A stretch of DNA of 64,000 nt from Clostridiales bacterium (GTDB taxonomy: Bacteria; Bacillota; Clostridia; Oscillospirales; Oscillospiraceae): positions 1 to 64,000 of the forward strand of contig SFIL01000016.1 of the NCBI GenBank assembly GCA_004556205.1, read 5' to 3'. The notes under the pieces are model-generated. The model worked only from the letters and a program-made list of their open reading frames with translations. It made no database searches and was not told the origin of the DNA. The translations under genes and the position numbers were made by a program. Positions 8,181-16,508 of this stretch are shown piece after piece (positions within the stretch are counted from its first letter, which is position 1; each line of letters starts with the position of its first letter).

Positions 8181-8921
8181 ATGATCGAATTTCGGAAGGT
8201 ATCGTTTTCCTATGACGGGGAGCGCCCCGTCGTTGAAAATCTGTCCTTTACAATCGAAAAGGGCGAGAGTGTCGGACTGATCGGCGCGAACGGCGCCGGC
8301 AAATCGACCCTGATGAAGCTGCTGCTCGGTCTGCTCAGCGGCACGGGTGAAATCCTTATAGACGGCTTGCCGGTGACAAAGAAGAATCTCCCCTCCATCC
8401 GTCAGAAGCTCGGCTTCGTCCTGCAGGATTCGGACAATCAGATGTTCATGCCGACGGTCTACGAGGACATGATCTTTGGGCCGCGCAACTACGGACTTTC
8501 CAAAGACGAGGCGGAGCGCCGCGTGGACGAGGTGCTCTCACAGCTCAACCTGACTTCGTTGAAGCACCGACACAATCACAAGCTCTCAGGCGGCGAAAAG
8601 CGCATGGCAGCCATCGCTACCATTCTTGCCATGCAGCCGGAGGCAATTTTGATGGACGAGCCGTCCACTGCCCTTGACCCCGTCAACCGCCGCACCGTCA
8701 TCCGCACCGTGAACGCCCTGCCGCAGACGAAGCTGATCGCCTCGCACGATCTCGACATGATCCTCGACACCTGCGACCGCGTGATTCTGCTCGCAAACGG
8801 CAAAATCGCCGCTGACGGCAAAGCGGATGTTCTCCTGCGCGACCAAGCCCTCCTCGAAGCCAACCGCATGGAGCTTCCCTTCTGCCTGCAGGGGTATCAT
8901 GGGAAGCAAAACGACACCTGA
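8181..8921 (+). CDS. cbiO: Cobalt ECF transporter ATPase CbiO
   Basis: 246 aa. Walker A GANGAGKS at 35-42, Q-loop VLQDSDNQMF, signature LSGGEKRMAAIA (~137), Walker B ILMDEPSTALD (~158), and H-loop ASHD. The start at 8181 (MIEFRKVSF) is used; longer in-frame extensions overlap cbiQ. Hydrolyses ATP to drive cobalt uptake through CbiQ and CbiM. Confidence 0.94.
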   Translation: MIEFRKVSFSYDGERPVVENLSFTIEKGESVGLIGANGAGKSTLMKLLLGLLSGTGEILIDGLPVTKKNLPSIRQKLGFVLQDSDNQMFMPTVYEDMIFGPRNYGLSKDEAERRVDEVLSQLNLTSLKHRHNHKLSGGEKRMAAIATILAMQPEAILMDEPSTALDPVNRRTVIRTVNALPQTKLIASHDLDMILDTCDRVILLANGKIAADGKADVLLRDQALLEANRMELPFCLQGYHGKQNDT

Positions 8922-8936
8922 ATTCTATTGAATCGC

Positions 8937-8968
8937 AAAAAGGCAGCCGCAAGCACGGCTGCCTTTTT
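8937..8968. terminator. Bidirectional terminator between cbiO and the convergent P-loop gene
   Basis: AAAAAGGCAGCCG…CGGCTGCCTTTTT, with A-run and T-run on both sides of a strong stem. Confidence 0.85.
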
Positions 8969-8990
8969 CGTATTTCATTTTTGGGGAATA

Positions 8991-9401
8991 TTACAGATAT
9001 GCCTTCATCGCTTCGGTAGCCTTGGCGGGGTCTTCGGAGACAACGATGGTAAAGGAGAGGTCGTTCGCCTTGCCGAATTTATCGCACCACAGGACAAAAT
9101 CCTCCACATCCGCGACGGTCGCGTTCTCAATAAGCTTATAGAAGCTGTCGATAAAGATGTGGCTGATGTCGAAATTACCCGCGTGCAGGCCGCTGATAAA
9201 GCCCTTCAGGAAGGGCAGCGAGCCCATCATGTATTCCTGATAGTCGATCAGGCGGACGCGGATGTCAATATCATAACGCAGCTTGGTACCCTTCTCGATG
9301 CAGACCATGCTGCCGGTCTCGTTCTTCACGGATTCGTTGATGTCTTGGATCAACTGCTTGGTTTTACCGGAACCTTTCAGTCCCATGATAAGCTTGACCA
9401 T
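8991..9401 (-). CDS. Small P-loop nucleotide-binding protein, function unknown
   Basis: 136 aa, cytoplasmic. Begins MVKLIMGLKGSGKTKQLI, a clear Walker A (GLKGSGKT at ~7-14), with a hydrophobic beta-strand ending in acidic residues (ISHIFIDSFYKLIE, ~79-92) as a likely Walker B. It is too short for a kinase with a lid domain or for a known ATPase family I can name. ATG at 9401 with AAAGGAGGA immediately upstream. It is a single-gene unit convergent with cbiO. I think it is a conserved clostridial hypothetical protein, but the role is unknown. Confidence 0.75.
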   Translation of the reverse strand: MVKLIMGLKGSGKTKQLIQDINESVKNETGSMVCIEKGTKLRYDIDIRVRLIDYQEYMMGSLPFLKGFISGLHAGNFDISHIFIDSFYKLIENATVADVEDFVLWCDKFGKANDLSFTIVVSEDPAKATEAMKAYL

Positions 9402-9532
9402 AGGAAATTCCTCCTTTGAATTGGTAATTCTATTGTATCAAGTTTTTCCCGATTTTGCAAGCACGTGGGAAATTTTTACAAAATATCCATATCCGCCATT
9501 CTGCGCAATGGCACGGAAAAGGCAACCCTTAT

Positions 9533-9634
9533 TTGTCATTGCGGGACCAGTGCGCACACCGGTCGTGGTAGCGCAGCCGTTCGCGAGAAACGAGCGTTAC
9601 GGATGCGGCATACCCCTTGCGGGTGCAATCTCGT
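9533..9634. repeat. CATTGCGA-family repeat interrupted by a 55-bp unit
   Basis: Outer repeat 9533-9569 and 9625-9634; the inserted unit is 9570-9624. The reverse complement of the same unit is at 24315-24369, also inside a CATTGCGA repeat (about 47 of 55 positions identical by eye). Confidence 0.6.
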
Positions 9635-9649
9635 ATAGGTATTTACGAA

Positions 9650-10854
9650 TCAATAGCCGGGCTTGCCGAGGAGCTTGAACATATTCTTCTTATAGAACTC
9701 CACGCCGGGCTGGTTGAACGGATTCACGCCGAGCATATACGCCGAAATACCGCAAGACAGCTCGAAGAAGTAGAACAGCTCGCCAAGGGTGTCCGCGTCA
9801 ACCTCATCGGTCTGCAGCACCATGACGGGAACGCCGCCGTCCACGTGGGCGCTCAGCGTGCCTTGGAACGCCTGCTCCTCGACGAAATCAAGCGTCTTGC
9901 CCTCTAAGTAATTCAGGCCGTCGAGATTCTTCCAATCGACCTCAATGGAGGTCTTCTTACGCGGCGGTGTGAAGCGGACAACCGTCTCAAACAGGTTGCG
10001 CTCGCCCTGCTGGATCATCTGACCGAGGGAGTGCAGGTCTGCGGTAAATTCCGCAGTCGCGGGGAAGATGCCCTTGCCGTCCTTGCCCTCGCTCTCGCCG
10101 AAGAGCTGCTGCCACCAGCCCGCGAAATAGCGGAAGCTCGGCTCATAGCAGCACAGCATCTTCTCGCACGCGCCGCGCCGAGCATGACATCAACGGGGTT
10201 GATGCCCGCGACCGCCATCGGCAGCAGACCGACCGCCGTCAGCACGCTGTAGCGTCCGCCGACATCGGGCGGAATGACGAAGGTTTCGTAGCCCTCCTCC
10301 GTCGCCATCTGCCGCAGAGCACCCTTTGCAGGGTCGGTGGTGACATAGATGCGCTTCTTCGCCTTTTCCGCGCCGTACTTCCGCTCAAGCATCCAGCGCA
10401 GGGCGCGGGTCGCGATGGCAGGCTCGGTCGTCGTGCCGGACTTGGAAATGATGTTGATGGAGAAATCCTTGCCCTCCAGCAGCGCGCACAGCTCCTGCCA
10501 CGCGCGAGTGGAAAGATTGTTGCCCGCAAAGAATACCTGCGGGTCGCCGCTGCGGAGATTGTGGTTTTGTCCCTTGACCAGCTCAATGGCAGCGCGCGGT
10601 CCCAAATAGGAGCCGCCGATGCCTACGACCACGAAAATGTCGGAGTCGGAGCGGATCCTCTCTGCCGCACGGCGGATGCGGCGCATCTCGTCCGTCTCCT
10701 CGAAGGTCGGCAGATTCAGCCAGCCGAGGAAGTCGTTGCCGGGGCCCTTGCCGTCAACAAGAAGCTTGTGTGCGTTGAATACCTCCTGCTCCGTCGCAAG
10801 CAGGTCAGGCAGGGACAGATCGCCCCATACGTTGGAAATATCCAGTTTGATCAT
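9650..10854 (-). pseudogene. pgi: Glucose-6-phosphate isomerase with internal deletion and frameshift
   Basis: The first reading frame, from the ATG at 10854, gives a normal PGI N-terminal half including VGIGGSYLGPRAA, SKSGTTTEPA and GGRYSVLTAVGLLP. It goes out of frame just after [14 protein letters not shown] (near 10167). The family continues in another frame with [31 protein letters not shown] and [23 protein letters not shown] to a stop at 9650. Against B. subtilis Pgi about 30 residues are missing at the junction, and the frame shifts by one. PGI interconverts glucose-6-P and fructose-6-P in glycolysis; a lost gene would be striking next to an intact glucokinase. An assembly or read error is a real alternative. 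Confidence 0.8.
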
Positions 10855-10965
10855 GTACGAAGTCTCCTTCCTATCGATTTGCTTTTTTATTATCGTACAT
10901 CAAAACAGCGAAAAACTCAATACAATATTGGAAAAAGTTTGGGTGGAAATCCTCTTTCCGATCGT

Positions 10966-10973
10966 GTATAATG
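10966..10973 (+). promoter_or_regulatory. -10 box of the glucokinase operon
   Basis: TATAAT within TGTATAATGG, about 30 bases upstream of the start at 11002. The -35 candidate TGGAAA, 17 bp upstream, is weak. Confidence 0.5.
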
Positions 10974-11001
10974 GCAGCAGACAGAAAGGATGTGCTTTTT
11001 T

Positions 11002-11937
11002 ATGAAATACGGTTTTGGTGTGGACGTCGGCGGCACGACCGTCAAGCTCGGTCTGTTCGACGAGACAGGCGTACTGCTGGATAAGCGCGAGATTCCAACC
11101 CATACGGAAAACGGCGGTGAACGAATCCTGCCCGACATTGCCGCGGCGATCGACACGGTTTTGCTGGAAAAGGGCATTGACAAAAGCGCCGTGACAGGTG
11201 TCGGCATCGGCGTGCCGGGACCGATCAACGACGAGGGTGTTGTCAATCGCTGTGTCAACCTCAACTGGGGTGTGTTTAACCTGCATGATACCCTCGGCGC
11301 GCTCACCGGTCTGCGCGTCAAGGGCGGCAACGACGCCAACTGCGCCGCGCTCGGCGAGGCGTGGAAGGGCGGCGGCGCGGGCAGCCGTTCGTCTCTGTTC
11401 GTCACCCTCGGTACGGGCGTCGGCGGCGGCGTGATTATAAACGGAAAAATCCTCGGCGGCGCGCACGGCGTCGGCGGCGAGATCGGGCATATCACCGTCA
11501 GCGCGCCTGACAAGCATCCCTGCACCTGCGGCAAGCGCGGCTGCGTCGAGCAGTACGCCTCCGCGACGGGCATTGTCCGCATGACCAAGGAGCGCCTTGC
11601 AGAAAGTGAAACACCCTCCGTCCTGCGCGGCGTTGAAAATCTGACCTGTAAAGAAATTTTTGATGCGGCAAAGGCGGGCGATACGCTTGCGTTTGAGACG
11701 CTTGAACAGGTCTTTGACTATCTCGGCGAGGCGCTTGCCTCGGCGTGCTGCGTCTGCGATCCCGAGCGCATTATCCTCGGCGGCGGCGTATCAAAGGCCG
11801 GAGAATACCTGCTGGACGGCGCGGCACAGCACTTTGAAAAGCATATGTTCCACGCCTGCAAGGGCACGGAGTTCTCGCTCGCGACACTCGGCAATGACGC
11901 GGGTATGTACGGCGCATACCGCCTGATTGCAGAATGA
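11002..11937 (+). CDS. glcK: ROK-family glucokinase
   Basis: 311 aa. N-terminal phosphate-binding DVGGTTVKLGLF (~7-18), sugar/catalytic GNDANCAALGEAW (~111-123), LGTGVGGG (~139-146), and the ROK zinc site HPCTCGKRGCVEQYA (~172-186). Phosphorylates glucose with ATP. ATG 11002 is preferred to the ATG at 10990, which overlaps the ribosome site AGAAAGGA. It is first in a tight run: mrnC overlaps its stop by 4 bp and rqcH overlaps mrnC. Confidence 0.92.
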   Translation: MKYGFGVDVGGTTVKLGLFDETGVLLDKREIPTHTENGGERILPDIAAAIDTVLLEKGIDKSAVTGVGIGVPGPINDEGVVNRCVNLNWGVFNLHDTLGALTGLRVKGGNDANCAALGEAWKGGGAGSRSSLFVTLGTGVGGGVIINGKILGGAHGVGGEIGHITVSAPDKHPCTCGKRGCVEQYASATGIVRMTKERLAESETPSVLRGVENLTCKEIFDAAKAGDTLAFETLEQVFDYLGEALASACCVCDPERIILGGGVSKAGEYLLDGAAQHFEKHMFHACKGTEFSLATLGNDAGMYGAYRLIAE

Positions 11938-12347
11938 ACAGCTTGTTTCATCCCGAAATGACACCCGCGCAGGTGAACGCCATGTCCGCGCTCGCCCTTG
12001 CGCACATCGGCGACGCGGTGTTTGAACTGCTCGTGCGCACAAAACTGTGTGTCAGCGGCGGCAAGACCAACGGGCGTCTGCATCATGACACAATCGCGAG
12101 GGTGTGCGCGCCCGCGCAGGCGGTAGTTGCCGAGCGTCTTTTTCCTTTGCTCACCGAGGAGGAAACAGCGTTCTATCGCCGAGGAAAAAACAGTCATACT
12201 CACGCGATTCCCAAAAATGCCACACACGCGCAATATGCAAGGGCGACGGGACTTGAGACGCTGTTCGGCGCGCTTTGGCTGCTCGGCAGACAGGAACGCG
12301 TAGAAGCGCTGTTCGCCGCCGCTACGGAGGAAGACTATGCCCTTTGA
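11934..12347 (+). CDS. mrnC: Mini-ribonuclease III
   Basis: 137 aa, a stand-alone RNase III catalytic domain without a dsRNA-binding domain, the hallmark of Mini-III. It carries HIGDAVFELLVRTKL (~23-37, catalytic Asp), the basic HHD…R segment and the second acidic motif ATGLETLFGALWL (~107-119). In B. subtilis the family matures 23S rRNA. Starts on ATGA overlapping glcK. Confidence 0.9.
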   Translation: MNSLFHPEMTPAQVNAMSALALAHIGDAVFELLVRTKLCVSGGKTNGRLHHDTIARVCAPAQAVVAERLFPLLTEEETAFYRRGKNSHTHAIPKNATHAQYARATGLETLFGALWLLGRQERVEALFAAATEEDYAL

Positions 12348-14097
12348 CGCTTACTTTTTGACTGCCGTTGTGCAGGAACTGAGCCCGATCCTGCTCGGTG
12401 CGCGCATTGATAAAATTCAGCAACCCTCGCGCGACACGGTGCTTTTGCAGCTCCGCGGACGGGAAAAGCTTCTGCTCTCGGCGAATGTCAATCGCCCGCG
12501 CATTCATCTGACGCAGGCGAGCTTTGACAATCCCGCGCAGCCGCCGATGTTCTGTATGCTTCTGCGCAAGCATCTGTCCGGCGGACGCATCTCGGAGATC
12601 ACGCAGCCTACCGCCGAACGCGTCGTGCATCTCAGCTTTGACTGCACGGATGAGATGGGCGTTCCCTGCCGTAAGGAGCTGATCTTGGAGCTGATGGGGC
12701 GGAATTCCAATCTCATCCTGACGGGCGCGGACGGGCGTATTCTCGACTGCCTGCGGCGCGTGGATTTTGAGATGTCCGAGACGCGGCAATTGCTTCCCGG
12801 GCTGTTCTATCACGAGCCGCCCAAGCAGGCCAAGCGCATCCCGCACGAGACGGGAGAGGCGGAGCTTTTGGCGCTTTTGCAGGCGGAGAACAGCCCGAAG
12901 CGACTGGATAAATGGCTGATCGACACCTTCGCCGGGCTGTCCCCTCTGATCGCGCGCGAACTGACCTACCGTCTGAGCGGCGAGACGGACACGGATATTT
13001 TAACCATCGACCGACCGAAAGCGGCGGCGTTTTTGGCGCGGGAGCTTTCCATGAAGGAAATACCGAAGCCCTATCTGCTTTTGCGTGAGGGCGAGGAAAA
13101 GCCCGCCGATTTCACCTATCGTCCGATCGTCCAGTACGGCAATTATATGCTTGGACGCGAAATGGCAAGCTTTTCCGCCCTGCTCGACGCGTTTTATACC
13201 GAGACGGACCGTGCCGACCGCATTCGGCAGAAGTCGCAGACCCTGCGCAAAACGGTCACGACGCTGCATGACCGCGCCCTGCGCAAGCTTGAAATACAGC
13301 GGCAGGAGCGCGAGGCGACGCTCGACCGCGAGGCCCTGCGCCGCATGGGCGACATCGTCACCGCGAATCTCCACGCAATCACACGCGGACAGACGCTCCT
13401 CCGCGCAGTGGATTTTTACGATGCGGAGATGAAAGAAATTGAAATACCGCTCAAGCCGAATCTCTCGCCGCAACAGAATGCCGCGAAGTTTTACAAGGAC
13501 TACGCCAAGGCAAAACACGCGGAAAAGATTCTCACCGAGCAGATCGCGCACGGTGAAATAGAGGTCAATTATCTCGCGGGCGTGTTAGAGGAGCTGGCGC
13601 GAGCGGAAAATGAGCGAGATTTGAGCGAAATACGAGCGGAATTGGAGGAGGGCGGCTATCTCCGCTCTGCCGACCGCCAGAAAAACGGCAAAGCAGGCAA
13701 GCAGATGAAGCAAGCACCCTCTAAGCCGATGGCATTCCGCTCCTCCGACGGTTTCCCAATCTTAGTCGGGCGCAACAACCGTCAAAACGATCAATTATCA
13801 CTCAAAAGCGCTCATAAAAGTGACATCTGGCTGCACGCACAGAAAATTCACGGCGCACACGTCATAATCGAGTGTGCCGGCGCAGAGGTTCCCGATCAAA
13901 CGATCACTGAGGCAGCAATGCTGGCAGCGTATTATTCCGAGGCGCGGGAGGGTCAGAATGTTCCCGTCGATGTGACACCGGTGCGATTCTTGAAAAAGCC
14001 GAACGGTGCCAAGCCCGGTATGGTGGTCTATGACCGCTATCGCACCGTCATCGTCACCCCAAGCGCCACTCTGCCCGTAGCTCTGCAGAAGGGCTGA
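12337..14097 (+). CDS. rqcH: RqcH/NFACT ribosome-quality-control protein
   Basis: 586 aa, the usual length (older name: fibronectin-binding protein A-like). Order: NFACT-N (~1-270, beginning MPFDAYFLTAVVQEL and containing MFCMLLRKHLSGGRI), helix-hairpin/coiled-coil region (~280-440), NFACT-R/DUF814 (~470-575, with DIWLHAQKIHGAHVII and TEAAMLAAYYSEA). RqcH binds stalled 50S subunits and adds C-terminal alanine tails to nascent chains for degradation. Overlaps mrnC by 11 bp. Confidence 0.92.
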   Translation: MPFDAYFLTAVVQELSPILLGARIDKIQQPSRDTVLLQLRGREKLLLSANVNRPRIHLTQASFDNPAQPPMFCMLLRKHLSGGRISEITQPTAERVVHLSFDCTDEMGVPCRKELILELMGRNSNLILTGADGRILDCLRRVDFEMSETRQLLPGLFYHEPPKQAKRIPHETGEAELLALLQAENSPKRLDKWLIDTFAGLSPLIARELTYRLSGETDTDILTIDRPKAAAFLARELSMKEIPKPYLLLREGEEKPADFTYRPIVQYGNYMLGREMASFSALLDAFYTETDRADRIRQKSQTLRKTVTTLHDRALRKLEIQRQEREATLDREALRRMGDIVTANLHAITRGQTLLRAVDFYDAEMKEIEIPLKPNLSPQQNAAKFYKDYAKAKHAEKILTEQIAHGEIEVNYLAGVLEELARAENERDLSEIRAELEEGGYLRSADRQKNGKAGKQMKQAPSKPMAFRSSDGFPILVGRNNRQNDQLSLKSAHKSDIWLHAQKIHGAHVIIECAGAEVPDQTITEAAMLAAYYSEAREGQNVPVDVTPVRFLKKPNGAKPGMVVYDRYRTVIVTPSATLPVALQKG

Positions 14098-14142
14098 TAC
14101 AGCGCACGCACGCTTTGACATTGCATCCCGTTTTACGAAAGA

Positions 14143-14182
14143 AAGCTCCGCTGCGGATCGCTTGCGATCCGCAGCGGAGCTT
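14143..14182 (+). terminator. Strong hairpin after rqcH
   Basis: Two perfect 19-bp arms (14143-14161 and 14164-14182) with a 2-base loop. The T-run is weak (TTATTCG), so it may also be an mRNA-stabilising hairpin. Confidence 0.7.
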
Positions 14183-14236
14183 ATTCGTATGCGCGGGCAG
14201 CACTGCTGCGTTTTTTCGGGAGAACACATTCTCAAA

Positions 14237-14287
14237 GGAACCTCCGAATAAATCGCTGACCACGCTTGCGATTTCATCAGAGGTTCC
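14237..14287. mobile_element. MITE-like element, short copy
   Basis: 51 bp: GGAACCTCCGAATAAATCG on the left, CGATTTCATCAGAGGTTCC-type end on the right. An internally deleted relative of the copy at 16322. Confidence 0.55.
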
Positions 14288-14299
14288 CAAGAATCGGTA

Positions 14300-14611
14300 T
14301 CAATCCAACGATTTCAGATAAAGCGTCAGCAGTGCGAGTGCCGTTTCGCGGTTTCTCGGCGAGCAGGTGTTCAGGCGTTCGAGCAACTCTTCCAGGCGCA
14401 GCGTGCAGAGCGGGCTATCGTCCGTGAGAAGCTCATCCGGCGTAACATGCAGCACGGCGCAGATCCTCAGTACGGTTTCCACGCGCATATTCACATTTCC
14501 GCATTCGATATCGGCGTATGCGCGATCCGAAAGCCCCGCCTGCGTCAAGCCCATTCGTTTACGAAATGCCAGCATTCTGTTCCCGATCGTTCGAAAATCG
14601 TATATCAGCAT
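14300..14611 (-). CDS. Small XRE-family repressor
   Basis: 103 aa. Residues ~8-65 form a Cro/C1-type HTH (NRMLAFRKRMGLTQAGLSDRAYADIECGNVNMRVETVLRI). The C-terminal ~35 residues (LEELLERLNTCSPRNRETALALLTLYL) look like a dimerisation helix pair. GGAGGG precedes the ATG at 14611. It is divergent from the SLH protein gene at 14792, whose promoter is surrounded by three ATAGGAA half-sites, so it is the obvious candidate regulator of itself and that gene. The link is inferred from position. Confidence 0.85.
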   Translation of the reverse strand: MLIYDFRTIGNRMLAFRKRMGLTQAGLSDRAYADIECGNVNMRVETVLRICAVLHVTPDELLTDDSPLCTLRLEELLERLNTCSPRNRETALALLTLYLKSLD

Positions 14612-14640
14612 ATGTGCCCTCCCTCGCCTTCATTGATTCT

Positions 14641-14679
14641 ATAGGAATTAGAGTTCCTATCTCGCTTGACAAATAGGAA
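14641..14679. promoter_or_regulatory. Operator-like cluster of ATAGGAA half-sites
   Basis: ATAGGAA at 14641-14647, its inverse TTCCTAT at 14654-14660 and ATAGGAA at 14673-14679. The first two make one dyad and the last two a second. The third half-site lies between the -35 and -10 of the SLH gene, where a bound protein would block RNA polymerase. Confidence 0.6.
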
Positions 14680-14694
14680 GTACGCTGCTATAAT
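14666..14694 (+). promoter_or_regulatory. Sigma-A promoter of the SLH protein gene
   Basis: TTGACA (14666-14671), 17-bp spacer, TATAAT (14689-14694): a perfect consensus promoter, hence probably strong unless repressed. The leader to the start codon is about 90 bases. Confidence 0.85.
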
Positions 14695-14791
14695 TATAAA
14701 ATATAAAAAATACAGCTCCTGTTTGTTCTGTGCCCACTCCTTTTCGCAGCGGCGGGAACTGAATTTAGAGATAAAACGGAGGTATACGAAC

Positions 14792-16033
14792 ATGAAAAAA
14801 ATGAAAAGAACCGCTCGCATTTTCCTCACCGCGCTCTTGCTTATTGCGTTACTTGCATCCTCTGTGGCTTACGCCGCAAGCTATCCCTTAATCTACCTCG
14901 CCTCAGATTCGTATAACATGACCTACGCTGAGGGCACAGTCGCAAAATTCACGTTCACAATTTTCCCCGAGTATAAGAACGAAACGCTGCATTTCAATGT
15001 GTATGACGCAAACCATAAGAGTGTCGCCTATCTGGATCAAGACTTCTATAACACCTCCAGCAAGATGCGCGAATTTACGGTCACCGTGAATACAGCGGGC
15101 TACTCCGGCACCTACACGGTTGAATACTATATGTCCTTCTATTCTTTCATGGAATGGCACGACGCGCCCCGTAAATACACCACGACCATGACGGTGGTCA
15201 AGGGCTGCACCGGCGGCGCACACACCTGGGACAAGGGCTATGTATACAATGAACCGACCTGCACGGAAACCGGCAAGGCAAAGTTCACCTGCACCAAGTG
15301 CGGCGTGACACAGTTTGATGAGATCGCCGCGCTGGGACATGCGTGGAATAACGGCGAAATCACACTCGAGCCGACGCAGACGACCGACGGTAAGATGCTG
15401 TACACCTGTACACGCTGCGATGCCACAAAGGAGGTCACCATCTATTGTACCGGCGGCGGAAGCTGCGCGAGCAGCAAGTTCACCGACGCGCCTTCGATCT
15501 CCAACTGGGCGCACAGAGGCATTGACTTCGCGGTGGAGCATGGTCTTTTCGGCGGTACAAGCGCAACGACCTTTGAGCCGGAAAGCCCGATGACAAGAGC
15601 AATGCTCGTCACCGTGCTGTGGCGTTATGAGGGGCAGCCGACCGGCTACGAAAACACCTTCTCCGATGTGAACGCGAAGGACGGAAGCTGGTACATTGAC
15701 GCGGTTGCCTGGGCAGCCTCCGACGGCATTGTCGGCGGTATCGGCAAGAACCGCTTTGATCCCGAAGGCAAGATCACCCGTGAGCAGATGGCAACGATCC
15801 TCTACCGTTACGCGGACAAGCGCGGGATCGACACCGATGCGTACGATGATCTGAGTGCCTTCCCCGATGCAGACAAGGTGGAAAGCTGGGCAAAGGACGC
15901 AATGCAGTGGGCAGTCGCGGAGAATCTGATCGGCGGCTCCGACGGCATGCTGCTGCCGCAGGGCAACGCGACCAGAGCACAGGTTGCGACAATCCTGATG
16001 CGCTTTATCCAGAACGTTGTTAACGCAGGTTAA
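14792..16033 (+). CDS. SLH-domain surface protein
   Basis: 413 aa from the ATG at 14792 behind ACGGAGGT. A signal peptide with a basic start and a hydrophobic core ends near AYAA (~29-30). Then comes a ~100-residue beta-rich domain of unknown type. Next are two short Cys-containing repeats (CTETGKAKFTCTKCG, TDGKMLYTCTRCD) like those found in many clostridial surface proteins. Three SLH motifs complete the C-terminus (~230-413: SNWAHRGIDFAVEHGLFGG, WYIDAVAWAASDGIVGG, SWAKDAMQWAVAENLIGG). SLH domains bind pyruvylated secondary wall polymers, so it is cell-wall attached. Ligand or partner is unknown. Expression is probably controlled by the divergent XRE protein. Confidence 0.88.
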   Translation: MKKMKRTARIFLTALLLIALLASSVAYAASYPLIYLASDSYNMTYAEGTVAKFTFTIFPEYKNETLHFNVYDANHKSVAYLDQDFYNTSSKMREFTVTVNTAGYSGTYTVEYYMSFYSFMEWHDAPRKYTTTMTVVKGCTGGAHTWDKGYVYNEPTCTETGKAKFTCTKCGVTQFDEIAALGHAWNNGEITLEPTQTTDGKMLYTCTRCDATKEVTIYCTGGGSCASSKFTDAPSISNWAHRGIDFAVEHGLFGGTSATTFEPESPMTRAMLVTVLWRYEGQPTGYENTFSDVNAKDGSWYIDAVAWAASDGIVGGIGKNRFDPEGKITREQMATILYRYADKRGIDTDAYDDLSAFPDADKVESWAKDAMQWAVAENLIGGSDGMLLPQGNATRAQVATILMRFIQNVVNAG

Positions 16034-16057
16034 CAAAATCAAGGGGTAGCCCCAACG

Positions 16058-16098
16058 TGTCATTGCGAGGAGCGCAGCGACATGGCAATCTCGTGCAG
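16058..16098 (+). repeat. CATTGCGAGGAGCGCAGCGA…GGCAATCTCGTGCAGG repeat
   Basis: Short-loop version of the interspersed repeat; same form as 31496. Confidence 0.65.
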
Positions 16099-16112
16099 GC
16101 AATTTCTCTCAT

Positions 16113-16199
16113 GTCATTCTGAGGGAGCAACGCGGCCGAAGAATCTCCTGTGTAGGCTGAAGTTCCTGCATGAGATTCTTCGCCGGCACTCAGAATGAC
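16113..16199. repeat. GTCATTCTGAG…CTCAGAATGAC inverted repeat
   Basis: 87-bp element with terminal arms GTCATTCTGAG / CTCAGAATGAC and inner arms GAAGAATCTC / GAGATTCTTC. A second kind of interspersed palindrome; a degenerate fragment (GCCATTCCGAGGAGG…GAAGAATCTT) lies at 16284-16321. Confidence 0.65.
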
Positions 16200-16226
16200 A
16201 TGAACGAGACTTTTTCGAAACACTGA

Positions 16227-16262
16227 AACAGCTCCCGATGAAGCTTTCATCGGGAGCTGTTT
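16227..16262 (+). terminator. Hairpin downstream of the SLH gene
   Basis: AACAGCTCCCGATG…CATCGGGAGCTGTT, a 14-bp perfect stem. Confidence 0.65.
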
Positions 16263-16321
16263 GCATGTTGAAAAAGTCCTCTGTGCCATTCCGAGGAGGC
16301 GGTACGCCGACGAAGAATCTT

Positions 16322-16393
16322 GGGAACCTCTGAATAAATCGGCTACGGTGGTCAGCGGATCTTTTGCCGCAGCCGATTTATTTAGAGGTTCCC
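16322..16393. mobile_element. MITE-like element, best-preserved copy
   Basis: 72 bp bounded by GGGAACCTCTGAATAAATCG and its inverse (one mismatch in ~23 bp), with no coding capacity. The termini define the family seen at 5771, 14237 and 55719. Confidence 0.65.
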
Positions 16394-16412
16394 TAAAGCT
16401 TTTTGACAGACT

Positions 16413-16441
16413 AAAGCGAGGGTGCGGTGCACCCTCGCTTT
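16413..16441 (-). terminator. Terminator of the 5'-nucleotidase gene
   Basis: AAAGCGAGGGTGC-GGT-GCACCCTCGCTTT, 68 bp beyond the stop of the minus-strand gene. Confidence 0.7.
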
Positions 16442-16508
16442 GCTGTGTAAAGAATCCGATACGGAAATATACCGACATCCGATTCCCCTATGAATCTCTT
16501 ACGTTCGA

